A stretch of DNA of 64,000 nt, taken from contig NC_087378.1 in the NCBI RefSeq assembly GCF_963675165.1, positions 2,887,525 to 2,951,524 of the forward strand, in the 5' to 3' direction. Of this stretch, positions 18,701-27,703 are shown piece by piece. Under the pieces are notes generated by a model, which was given only the letters and a program-made list of their open reading frames with translations, was not told where the DNA came from and searched no databases. The stretch's first letter is position 1. Every line of letters starts with the position of its first letter. Source of the DNA: Halichondria panicea. Taxonomy: Eukaryota > Porifera > Demospongiae > Suberitida > Halichondriidae. Both the position numbers and the translations under genes were made by a program.

Positions 18701-20736
18701 TCTGTCAGTGAATTACATCCGTTCTTGCCCTACATTTTGCAGGAGCTACTGGAAGAGTCACGGTCTTGTCACTGGCGGGCAGTACAATTCCCATGAGGGA
18801 TGTCAGCCGTACGAGATTCAGTCATGTGATCACCATGTCAATGGTATGTACACTGCATATTATATAGTGCTAGCACTGGCTAAGTGTGAGGTGTACAGTA
18901 GATCGCCAGACTTACAACCTTAGTTACAAGTCACTCTATCCATACTACATGTATGTATTTTCAACAAGCACATCAAGGTTAGCTGGTTATTTTTGCGGTT
19001 TTTGCCGATTGACTTTGTACCTTGAAAATTTTAGAATCATGGTTTACTTCTGGTATATATTGCAAGACCTCTCTACTGAGGAGTGTGGTCATTTGAACCT
19101 CTATCCTTGAAAAAAATCCCCGAAATTAGTTCGAGCAATCCGTGAAAATAATCCACCGTACGATATTAGTGTTAGTGTGTCATTATTTTTAGGCACCAAG
19201 TCACCTTGTGCGCCAAAAGAAGAACCCACTCCTAAATGCAAGAAGACCTGTGAGGATGGCTATAACGTTACTTTTGAGAAGGACTTGCACTACGGAGCCA
19301 CTTCCTACGCCGTCAGTTCCGAAGTAGAAAATATCCAGACTGAGATAATGACCAATGGCCCTGTTGAGGGAACGTTCAAGGTCTATGAGGATTTCCTTTC
19401 CTACAAATCTGGTACATTAAACTTACCATACTCATAATTGATGCCCTTCCTATCGTAGTTAGCTTAAAAGAATTATTTTTTACCATACCAAGACAGCAAT
19501 TGGTTGGATTTTTATGTATATAGACAGCAATAGAACTAATCCATGAGTTTTACTACTCATTTGTCTCAGGTGTGTACAAGCATACCTCAGGTAAATTTCT
19601 TGGCGGCCATGCCATCCGGATCCTGGGCTGGGGCACCGATAATGGTACCGATTACTGGATTGTTGCAAACTCCTGGAATGTCCACTGGGGAAACAAAGGT
19701 GAGATGGAATGTATTTTCACCATTTTGTGCCAAACTTTGTACTCTAATTTTACCGCAATCATAAAAATAAGGGGTTAATTCAGGCAGGGCTGCATTAAGG
19801 ATATTTCGCCCCCCCCCCCCCCCCCCCCGGGATTTAACAATTTTGATTATAATGACAATAGTATTAGTATAGTATTTCTCTCAGGTGTGTACAAGCAAAC
19901 ATACAGTACCGGTACCGAGTGGCTACAACTGCATGGCTCCGGGTTGTGCTAAACTAGACTGGAAATCACTCCGCTTCACTGCGCTCTGGGGACTGGCATG
20001 CTGCATGTTGAGAGTTGTCCCGTTGGAATCCAATGCGTAATGCGTGGGTGGTATTGCTTCAGCCTCGAGTGCAGACAGCCAGTGATGTACTTATACTTTA
20101 CTTATACTCGAGACCAATAATGTTTTGTGCAGTAATAGTTAGTGCGTGGGGCGGTGCACAGTGACGTTTGCATTCTTGTGAGAGCGTGAAGAATCAGAGA
20201 CAACTCTCAACACAGCAGCTGCCGGCCTACAGTAGTGCCAGTCCCCAGAGCGCTGTAAAGAGAGTGGTTTCCAGTCTAGAGCTTAACTCCTAGCTAGTAA
20301 TTAGTTATATAGCTAGAGTATAATTTTCGTGGGCAAACTGACCTCCACGCAATTTTCCCCCACAAAAACGTAGGCGCGGCTCACCGAAACGCATGCAATG
20401 CAGTGCAGGTAATCTCACCGTTTTCAAGTTGAACTAATTTTTTTACCCAAGGAAAATCACCCGCTATACAGTATGATTATGATGTTTTAGGATGCATGGT
20501 AAGTAGAAAAAATAATACTGCATGGGACTGAGCAGTTGAGGCACCGTAGATACATGTAGCATATTAAGTGTTAACACCCAACAACTTAAGTACTTGGACT
20601 GAAATTAATCAGCTCATAACATTCATCACTCTTTTTCTTGTTTACTCTAGGTTTCTTTAACATTTTCCGTGGTGATGATAACTGTGGAATTGAGTATGGC
20701 ATTGTTGCTGGAATGCCGAAAAAGTACAGCTCCTAA
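15763..20736 (+). CDS. Cathepsin B, copy 1
   Basis: Seven exons in phase: 15763-16074, 17593-17702, 18648-18677, 18743-18843, 19193-19411, 19570-19698, 20651-20736, giving 328 residues. It is a papain-family lysosomal cysteine protease. A signal peptide (about 1-17) is followed by a propeptide, then the active site CGSCW with Cys103. The occluding-loop histidine pair is in CDHHVN, and His271 ([12 protein letters not shown]) and Asn291 (ANSWN) complete the triad. Exon 1 ends exactly at CW of the active site. The word before the second Trp reads NVHW instead of the usual N-(T/V)-DW. All catalytic residues are kept, so it should be active. A poly(A) signal AATAAA lies at 20811. Its tandem partner begins 2.5 kb downstream. 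Confidence 0.95.
16590..17215. mobile_element. Long-TIR element in cathepsin B 1 intron 1
   Basis: Two imperfect inverted arms of roughly 150 bases (about 16590-16745 and 17050-17215) share words such as CTCTCCTATCCACTAGC and CTCTAGAGAAG in opposite orientation. No transposase frame was found between them. The matching intron of cathepsin B copy 2 lacks it, so insertion or loss post-dates the gene duplication. Confidence 0.6.
17745..18605 (+). repeat. Dispersed repeat F, copy 2
   Basis: It has the same start (CCTCGGTGCGCACGTGCAAG), body and end (GCATCAGCACCCGCGGTGCT) as the other copies, and lies in intron 2 of cathepsin B 1. A copy sits at the same place in cathepsin B 2, so this insertion predates the gene duplication. 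An extra segment of roughly 200 bases near 18230-18440 is missing from copy 3. Confidence 0.7.
19940..20290. mobile_element. Inverted-repeat element in cathepsin B 1 intron 6
   Basis: An arm near 19957-20000 (AGACTGGAAATCACTC, GCTCTGGGGACTGGCA) is repeated inverted near 20237-20280 (TGCCAGTCCCCAGAGCGC, GGTTTCCAGTCT), with inner matching words on both sides. It is a non-autonomous element. A poly-C tract precedes it at about 19809-19828. Confidence 0.6.
20313..20474. mobile_element. CCGTATAG-type MITE, copy 2 (diverged)
   Basis: One end reads TATAATTTTCGTGGGCAAAC, the other AAAATCACCCGCTATACAGT. It lies just downstream of the inverted-repeat element in cathepsin B 1 intron 6. The terminal TACCG of better copies is worn. 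Confidence 0.5.
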
Positions 20737-20810
20737 GCTTACGGCTGTACATAACTTGAAGACTTTAGTGTTCTTGAATTACATGAGTACCTGTAGTTTA
20801 CGTTTGTGAA

Positions 20811-20816
20811 AATAAA
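20811..20816 (+). terminator. Poly(A) signal of cathepsin B copy 1
   Basis: AATAAA lies 75 bp after the stop codon, a normal distance for this compact genome. Confidence 0.55.
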
Positions 20817-20906
20817 TGAATCCCTTTGTTATTTACTATGAGTGTTTATTACGTTTGTGAATAGTTGTTTGTGAAAAGAATTCAATCCTCCAAATGTTTG
20901 TTTTAT

Positions 20907-21220
20907 GAAAGAAAGACCTGTATGATTCACACATCAAGTTCCATTTTTACGATGGGATTGTCCATCAACAACAAATCATCAATATTAAAATCTTCTATAC
21001 CCTCTTCCAAAGTCTTGGATCTGCATTACATACGTGTTAGGATGGACATGTAATATTAATTGGAGCTCTGCTCTTGTCAAAACTTACTTCCAAATAGGAA
21101 CAGCCTCCTGCTGGGCTGGCTCCTCAGGTTCTGGGGGCTGGTCAACCGTCTCAAAGAGATCGTGCTTCCATTGCACTGGGCTCCTGTCTCTGCCACCACT
21201 GTGTCTCCTGTGCATGTGTC
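20907..21220 (-). pseudogene. Orphan copy of the last two exons of the SELOR-like gene
   Basis: The reverse strand carries near copies of exons 7 and 8 of the gene at 27704-31539. One encodes the SPVQWKHDLFETVDQP stretch and the other the terminal KTLEEGIEDF-to-MELDV peptide with its stop. Both acceptor and donor sites and the frame are still open, and the linker is longer (PEPEEPAQQEAVPIW). No upstream exons follow. Instead a LINE remnant begins at about 21400. It was carried along when cathepsin B duplicated. It could be expressed only if exons from elsewhere were joined to it, so it is called a truncated pseudogene. Confidence 0.7.
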
Positions 21221-21399
21221 GTGACAAACAATTCACTCTGTTCAGTAATGGTTATTACAGGATTTGTACATAATTATGAAATGTGTGGGAACTTTCTAAG
21301 AAATTGTGGGGTGTGGACATAATTATAGCACATTAAAATTCAAAACTTAAATTAAACACTTTAAATCGAGGTTTTACGGGTACGGTACATGTAACTATA

Positions 21400-22365
21400 A
21401 CCTTTATTTTATTTTATGTATAATTATAATGTTAATGTGATAATACGTGTGTGACGATACATTGTAAAGGGAAGTTATACATGACTGTTTATTGTTATAC
21501 GATTGAGATAAAAAGATTGCACCTGGCCTTCGTGGACGTCCAAGTCGATAGAGTCTGTACTGACTGTGTTGGGTTCGGAAGCAAAGGTAGATCGGGAGCC
21601 ACGGATGCACATTACAGCCGATCTTAGCAGTGAGAAATTTAGTCTGCATCTCACCCAATGGAGGGGGTAGAACTGTATGGTCTTCCTTGCTTCTCGGATA
21701 TTAGAGATGCCAACCTCTTGTAGACGATGGTTGCGACTGGGCCAATTCCTCCAGCAGCAGAGAGAACCAGTGGGGTGAATGAGCCGTGTTCTATCTCCCT
21801 AATGCGCTCTTCGTAATATCTCTTCTTCTCTAACTCATTCTTTCTATAGCATTGGGTCTGATGCGTATGGGTTAAATACCCTAACATAAAAAAAAATGCA
21901 CTCTGTCTATCTCTTCCCCAAAAGCTTTGTGCGACAATGTCCAAACGAGCACCATCCTCGCGATTGGCTGTCCTGTGTTCAAATTGCTCCCCAGTTACAG
22001 GTTGTAATCCAGGTTCTATTTTCACGTTGTGGCAGACTTCGTTCATTAGGGTTGTAGTCCTATCACGAATCTCGTTATGGTGTATCGATGGAAAGCCTCC
22101 CCTAGGACAGCTAAGCGCATGTTCAGCTGTGAAGAACTTTCCACAAACACAGTGGGAGGGTAAGTTTGGTGGTCGCCAACCGTAGCGGAGGCAAAGGGCA
22201 TCCCTGAAGGCTCCTTTGTGTAGTGCAAACCCATGTTCAGTGATGGGTAGAGCTGATAGCCAATTTGAGGTGCCTTTCTCGGAGCAGATTGTGAGAGATT
22301 TTTTTAGGTTAGTTGGTAGGGTTTCCTTTAGGTCACTTCTTTCACTTGGGTTTGAGCATAGATCT
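21400..22365 (-). mobile_element. LINE remnant: C-terminal part of a reverse-transcriptase ORF
   Basis: The reverse strand encodes, across several frames, the typical tail of an animal non-LTR retrotransposon polyprotein. Pieces include LHKGAFRDALCLRYGWRPP, HCVCGKFF, HALSCPRGGFPSIHHNE, HRTANREDGARLD, SFWGRDRQSAFF, EHGSFTPLVLSAAGG and YKRLASLISEK. Stops and frame changes show it is dead. The endonuclease and polymerase core are missing, so this is a 5'-truncated insertion. It sits between the two cathepsin B genes. Confidence 0.8.
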
Positions 22366-22403
22366 ATGGTTTGAGATACCTATTGATGATAATCTTCAAT
22401 TCC

Positions 22404-22990
22404 TCCACCCATAGGCCATGTGTCCACCTTTTGTTCTACATTAACATTTTAATCGGCCTGGAATCCCATCAATCAACACTCACCAAGAAACTGGAGAACA
22501 CCCAATCATTTGCCTGTAAAATCATAACCAAAGAATGGAAATCTGACTATATTTCTCTACTTAACAAACTCCAACTCAAATCACTTAAAGACCGCAGGAA
22601 TATCCAAAAACTTAAAGTATGCTTCAAAATCATCAACAACAAATCCTGTATTCCTCCCTCTGTCTTCTCACCCCACCCATCCCCTTCTCCCCGTCACCCG
22701 CACAGCCAAATACTCTTTATACCACATGTGGGCACCTCATCCCACAAACATTCCTTTTTTCTGGATGTAATACCGAAATGGAATTCTTTACCACCAGAAG
22801 TTATCAACCAGAGGAGGTGCGACATCCGCGTGTCAAAGGAAACGTTTTAGACACACATTCCTTAGGTCAAAGTTCAGAATGTGTGTGTTAAAGACACGCG
22901 GATGTCGTACCTCCTCTGGTTATCAACAGCTCCTCTGATTCATCATTTAAATCGAACCTCAGTAGCTCAATAATGTGATAATTATTATAA
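22404..22990 (+). mobile_element. LINE remnant of a second family, split by a MITE
   Basis: The plus strand encodes the C-terminal end of a different non-LTR retrotransposon ORF2: LENTQSFACKIITKEW, LNKLQLKSLKDRRNIQKL, CFKIINN, and the family-typical SFFLDVIPKWNSLPPEV. The frame is then interrupted at 22809 by a 110-bp insertion. It resumes after a 9-bp repeat and reads VINSSSDSSFKSNLSSSIM to a stop at 22978. An AT-rich short-word tail follows. It is 5'-truncated, with only about 190 codons present. Confidence 0.8.
22809..22918. mobile_element. 110-bp palindromic MITE with 9-bp target duplication
   Basis: The ends CAGAGGAGGTGCGACATCCG and the inverted CGGATGTCGTACCTCCTCTG form arms of about 26 bases. 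It is flanked by a perfect 9-bp duplication GTTATCAAC (22800-22808 and 22919-22927), and removing it restores the LINE reading frame. A 9-bp duplication and long inverted ends fit a Mutator-like (MULE) origin. Confidence 0.85.
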
Positions 22991-23280
22991 TTAGCCATAG
23001 CTCCTTACTTTTTGTTTTATTTTTCTGTTTTTGTGTTGTCCAGGGGAAGTCTTCACACTGGCCATCTGAGCTACCTGAAGAAGGGCGGCTGATTCATGAG
23101 ACTGGATGCTTAGAGCTGCTTTACACATGCGCAATGGATTATCCCTCACATGACTCTATTAAGTCAGCAGATAATTTTCCTGCAGTTAGTTAATGCAAAG
23201 AGCTACGAATTTCAGAGCTACTCAGCGAGTTATTAAGTACGTAGGCCTACATCTACTTCACTTCCCAAAGAGTTGAAAAC
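22991..23280. other. Upstream region of cathepsin B 2
   Basis: No gene was recognised. The sequence adjoining the start codon resembles that upstream of cathepsin B 1 (CAAAGAGTTGAAAAC directly before the ATG in both), marking the left part of the duplicated unit. Confidence 0.5.
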
Positions 23281-26200
23281 ATGTTGAAGATAGCTATTGT
23301 TGCTGTTCTATTAGCAGTAGCTTCTGCTGAGCTGATGGACCAGCAAAAGATGTCTGATGACATTAATTCCTTGGGAACAACATGGAAGGCTGGCATCAAC
23401 CGAAGGTTTGAAGGGCTCTCGGAGCATTCCATCCGTAGACAAATGGGAGTTATCTCTGGTGGTCCCAAACTTCCTGAAAAAGACATCACACCGCTGAAAA
23501 ATATCCCTGACTCCTTCGATTCTCGTACCGAGTGGGCAAGCTGCCCCTCCATACTGGAGGTCAGGGACCAGGGTTCCTGTGGGAGTTGCTGGGTGAGTTG
23601 GCATGTCATCCTATAGATCTACCTGGATCCTTTAATAGTTACCGTATTTAATTAATACCGTATAGCGGGTAATTTTTGTGGGGTAAAAAATTCGTTCAAC
23701 TTGAAAAACGGTGGTTTTCGTGAGTAAAAATTTCGTTTAGTCTCATGGCCTGCACTGCATTCCTACGTTTCGGTAGGCCACGCCTACCTTAAAATTTCGT
23801 GGAGGTCAGCTTGCCCACGAAAATAGCGAATATTTTACCCGACGAAAATTACCCGTTATACGGTAGAGGTTATGCACGGGGCGTGGTCAACACACCCACG
23901 TGGATTATTGTCAGCCACCATAGATAAAAGGATTGGAAACACTTAGTGCCTCGAAAACTATCTGCGTTGCTTGCGAGGTTAATCGAGGCCGCCTACTGTA
24001 CATGGAAAAAATGGCCAAAAAGATACAAATGATTGTCTTACTAGGTGTGAGAATCCTGCTGCTGAACTTTTTACTGTTTGATATTTCAGGCTATGACACA
24101 CAGTATACTACTTATTTATTATAGGTGTTATTGGTGCAGAAACGTCCTGAAATAGTGAAAACAATGTTTCTGTACCTCTAGCTACTTACCAAAAAATTCT
24201 GTTATCATAAAAAACATCAAACAGAAATTGTAGATTTGCAAAACAGCCAGCCCAAAAAAATGAATACCGTATAGCGCGAAATTTTCGAGGGGCTCAATTT
24301 TCCACTGCTCGTGGAGTTCTTAAAAGAGAGCAAAGCAATTCCCATGAATCATTCATGTTTAGCCCTCGTGTTAAAAAGTAAGCCTCGATTAAACCGCGGA
24401 GATACACGGATGGTACTTCGAAGGTACTATCCGTTTCCAATCCTTCTCTACTCTATCTAAGCTAGTGGGGGCTGCATTTTGACCTCCATTTTAGGACATT
24501 ACATAAAAATAATTATTGTTGGTCAGAAAATTACCCAGTGCCTTAAATCGTTATTTATAATTAAGGCAAAACGAATGAACTTACCGTGTTTATTTAACCG
24601 GCGCGGTGTGCCGACTGTGGGAGTGTGTATAATTATTATTGCGAAGTATGAATTTACTCTCTGAATTGATAATGACTGTGCAGGCTTTTGGTGCAGTTGA
24701 GGCCATGACTGACCGTTACTGTATCCATTTCCAAGAGAAAACTCACATATCTGCTAATGAGCTAAATTCTTGCTGTGAAATGTGTGGCAATGGGTGAGCC
24801 TCTATCTGATTTAAATCATGAGTACAGCTACTATAATTATACCTCAGTGCGCACGCGCAAGCGAGGTATATGGTAGTGTGTGTGTGTGTGTGTGTACTGC
24901 TACAGCTGCTGAACGATCAATGAACTGTAAGTAAGAATTTCTATAGGCTTCTAGTCGTGTTTTCTTGGAGTGGATTTGCAAAATAATGCTTCATTCTCGA
25001 GTTATGCCTAGTTTTGCTTACTTGGAATGCCTTTTCAGAAGAGTGCTTAGCAAAACTTATTCACCTACAGTGTTGCTACTCTACTTAGTAGTTAGAGTTA
25101 GCTCTGCACTAGAACGCTAGCTATTGGTAGCTGCAAGAGTGAGAAATAGCTGCAAGGCTCTGCTGATGCAGCCATTAGTTTTTAGACTTGAACTTTTGGC
25201 ATCAATCGTTTTTTAAAGCAATCATGGTCGATCATTACCCACTCTTTGAGCATGCAAAAATGTTGATCATGATAATTATAATGTGTGTAAAAAAGTATAA
25301 AAAGTATTACAGTAGTAGCTTTGGCGCTTCCACCGAGGCATCAGCACCTGCCCCCACGCTGCTTCATTATACTACTTTACTACTTTTGTGTTTCGTTCAG
25401 ATGCGGAGGTGGCTACCTAGAAGCAGCATGGTAAGTTCTAATGTGCTGGAGTATCTGTCAGTGAATTACGTCCTTTCTTGCCCTACATTTCCAGGAGCTA
25501 CTGGAAGAGTCATGGTCTTGTCACTGGCGGGCAGTACAATTCCAAGGAGGGATGTCAGCCATACGAGGTTCCATCATGTGATCACCATGTCAATGGTATG
25601 TCATAGTGCTAGCAGTGTTTTTGCTAAGTGTGAGGTAGATCGCCAGACTTACCAGGTCCCTCTATATCCATACTATTTCAACAAGCACAACAGTTAGCTG
25701 GTTATTTTTGCGGTTTTTGGCGATTGATTTCCGGCATTGCAAGACCTCTACTGTGGGGTGTGGTCATTTGAACCTCTATCCTCGAAAATAAAATCCCCGA
25801 AGATAATCTACTGTACGATATAGTGTTATTGTGTCATCATTTTTAGGCACCAAGTCACCTTGTGGGCCAGAAGAACGCACTCCTAAATGCAAGAAGACCT
25901 GTGAGGATGGCTATACCGTTACTTTTGAGAAGGACTTGCACTACGGAGCCACTTCCTACGGCGTCAGTCCCGCAGTGGAACATATCCAGACTGAGATAAT
26001 GACCAATGGCCCTGTCGAGGGAGCGTTCACTGTCTATGCGGACTTCCTTTCCTACAAATCTGGTACATTTAAACTTTCTATACTCATAATTGATGCCCTT
26101 CCTTTATCGTAAAAAAATAAGTATATAACCGGTTTTTTACTTTTTCCCAAATGGTCATTTTCTATGTATATAACTGAACCATGTGGTGGCAAGCTACTCA

Positions 26201-27371
26201 ATGCACTCATTTCTCTCAGGTGTGTACAAGCATACCACTGGTAAAGAGCTTGGCGGCCATGCCATCAAGATCCTGGGCTGGGGCACCGATAATGGCACCG
26301 ATTACTGGACCGTTGCAAACTCCTGGAATGTCGACTGGGGAAACAAAGGTGAGATGGAATGTATTGTACCATTTTGTGCCAAACTTTGTACTCTAATTTT
26401 ACCACAATCGTAAAAATAAGGGGTTCAGTACATACTATCCATTTTGGTATAAGAATCTGCATTGTTTAAACATACGGTACCAGTACCATAGATTGAAGAG
26501 AGAGGGAGGTTTTAATTGAGGCTTACTCCCAACGTGGAGTCTAAACATGAATAATTCATGAGCATTGTTTTTTTTTTGCTGTCTGTAAAAAGTCTGCTCG
26601 ACTTAACCTCATGCTTAAGGCCATTTGGCACACAGCACACTACTTAGTAACACGACCTTAGCTTATATCATAGGTGCTATAGGAACACAAGCATGAAAAC
26701 GTGCTCTGTACCTCTAGCTACTTTACAACAATCATGATTATGTTTTCTTCCTTTCCAAATTATGTTGGAGGGGCCTTTGAGAAGCATGCATTAAACACAA
26801 TAAGTTTCGCGGGAGTTTTAGGGTGAAACACAGATGATTTCAGCCCCATCTGTGTACACTCAATGTAAAAGCATCATGTGAACTGCCTCCGTTGCCAATC
26901 CCTCTGTCTTCAATCTATGCTGGTACCGAGTGGCTGACAACTTCAGGGTTGTGCTAAACTTGGTTCTACTCCTAGCTAGAGCATACCGTATAGTGGGTAA
27001 TTTTCGTGGGCAAGCTGACCTCACGCAATTTTCCCTCAAAAAACCGTAGATGCGACTTACCAAAACGCTCAAGTGAATTTTTTTACTCACCGTTTTCTAA
27101 TTTTTTTACCCCACGATGATTATGATGTTTTAGGATGCATGGTAAGTAGAAGAATACTGGGAGCCTGAGCACCATAGACAGCACATTGAGTGTTGGCCAC
27201 ACCCAACAATTTAATAAGTACTCGGACTGAAATTAATCAGCTCATAACATTCATCACTCTTTTATATTGTTTTCTCTAGGTTTCTTTAACATCATCCGTG
27301 GTGAAGAAAGAGAAAACTGTGGAATTGAGATGAACATTGTTGCTGGAATGCCGAAACAGTACAGTGCTTAA
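23281..27371 (+). CDS. Cathepsin B, copy 2
   Basis: Seven exons with the same structure as copy 1: 23281-23592, 24684-24793, 25401-25430, 25495-25595, 25847-26062, 26220-26348, 27280-27371, giving 329 residues. The proteins differ at scattered positions. In exon 2 it reads [12 protein letters not shown] where copy 1 has [12 protein letters not shown]. Exon 5 lacks one residue. The last exon has three extra residues ([10 protein letters not shown] against RGDDNCGIE). Catalytic Cys103, His270 and Asn290 are kept, the occluding-loop CDHHVN is intact, and it has the usual NVDWG. Shared intron insertions show it arose by segmental duplication, not retroposition. Confidence 0.95.
23656..23865. mobile_element. 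CCGTATAG-type MITE, copy 3 (well preserved)
   Basis: It is a 210-bp element with ends TACCGTATAGCGGGTAATTT and AAATTACCCGTTATACGGTA, which are inverted over at least 20 bases. The outer TA pairs suggest a TA target as in Tc1/mariner derivatives. It is located in cathepsin B 2 intron 1. Confidence 0.8.
23923..24455. mobile_element. Inverted-repeat element G, copy 2
   Basis: The ends AGATAAAAGGATTGGAAACA and TGTTTCCAAT-like CCGTTTCCAATCCTTCTCTA are inverted. A half copy of a CCGTATAG-type element with CGAAATTTTCGAGG lies inside at about 24262. It is in cathepsin B 2 intron 1. Confidence 0.5.
24835..25372 (+). repeat. Dispersed repeat F, copy 3
   Basis: It has the same start, body and end as copy 2 and occupies the corresponding site in intron 2 of cathepsin B 2. 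Confidence 0.7.
26494..26922. mobile_element. Inverted-repeat element G, copy 3 (diverged)
   Basis: The end GATTGAAGAGAGAGGGAGG near 26494 faces CCAATCCCTCTGTCTTCAAT near 26922. It lies in intron 6 of cathepsin B 2 and is followed by a partial CCGTATAG-type element at 26984-27114. Confidence 0.45.
26984..27114. mobile_element. CCGTATAG-type MITE, copy 4 (truncated)
   Basis: The left end TACCGTATAGTGGGTAATTT is clear. The right end is worn (TTTTTTTACCCCACGATG). Confidence 0.5.
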
Positions 27372-27529
27372 GCTTGCGGCTTTACATAACTTGTAAGACT
27401 TTAACGAGTGTTTAGTGTTTCCTTGAAGTACATGAGTACTCTCACCTGTAGTTTACAGTTTGTGAAAAGAACAAATGTTTATTGAGTGTTTAGTATAGTC
27501 GAATCTGTATAATTATTATTAAGTACAAT

Positions 27530-27640
27530 ATGAAAGAAAGACCTGTATGATTCACACATCAAGTTCCATTTTAAAAATGGGATTGTCCATCAACAACAAA
27601 TCAAAGTCTTCTATACCCTCTTCCAAAGTCTTGGATTAAT
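27530..27640 (-). pseudogene. Decayed tandem copy of exon 8 of the SELOR-like gene
   Basis: A direct repeat of the block 27680-27800 (period about 165 bp) carries the terminal peptide-coding sequence but with deletions, and it lacks the AG acceptor that precedes the intact exon at 27797. It is downstream of the true stop, in the 3' untranslated region. Confidence 0.65.
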
Positions 27641-27703
27641 TGAGTATCTATAGTCGAATCTGTATAATTATTATGTACAATATGAAAGAAAGACCTGTAT
27701 GAT

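Noticed and set aside
21034..21273. Plus-strand open frame with a Trp/Gly/Ser-rich peptide between the cathepsin genes
   Set aside because: It is the complement of the duplicated SELOR-like exon 7.
22975..23193. Possible exon after a pyrimidine tract upstream of cathepsin B 2
   Set aside because: The acceptor-like tract is followed by an open stretch, but no donor in a usable phase and no family match were found, and it directly follows a LINE tail.
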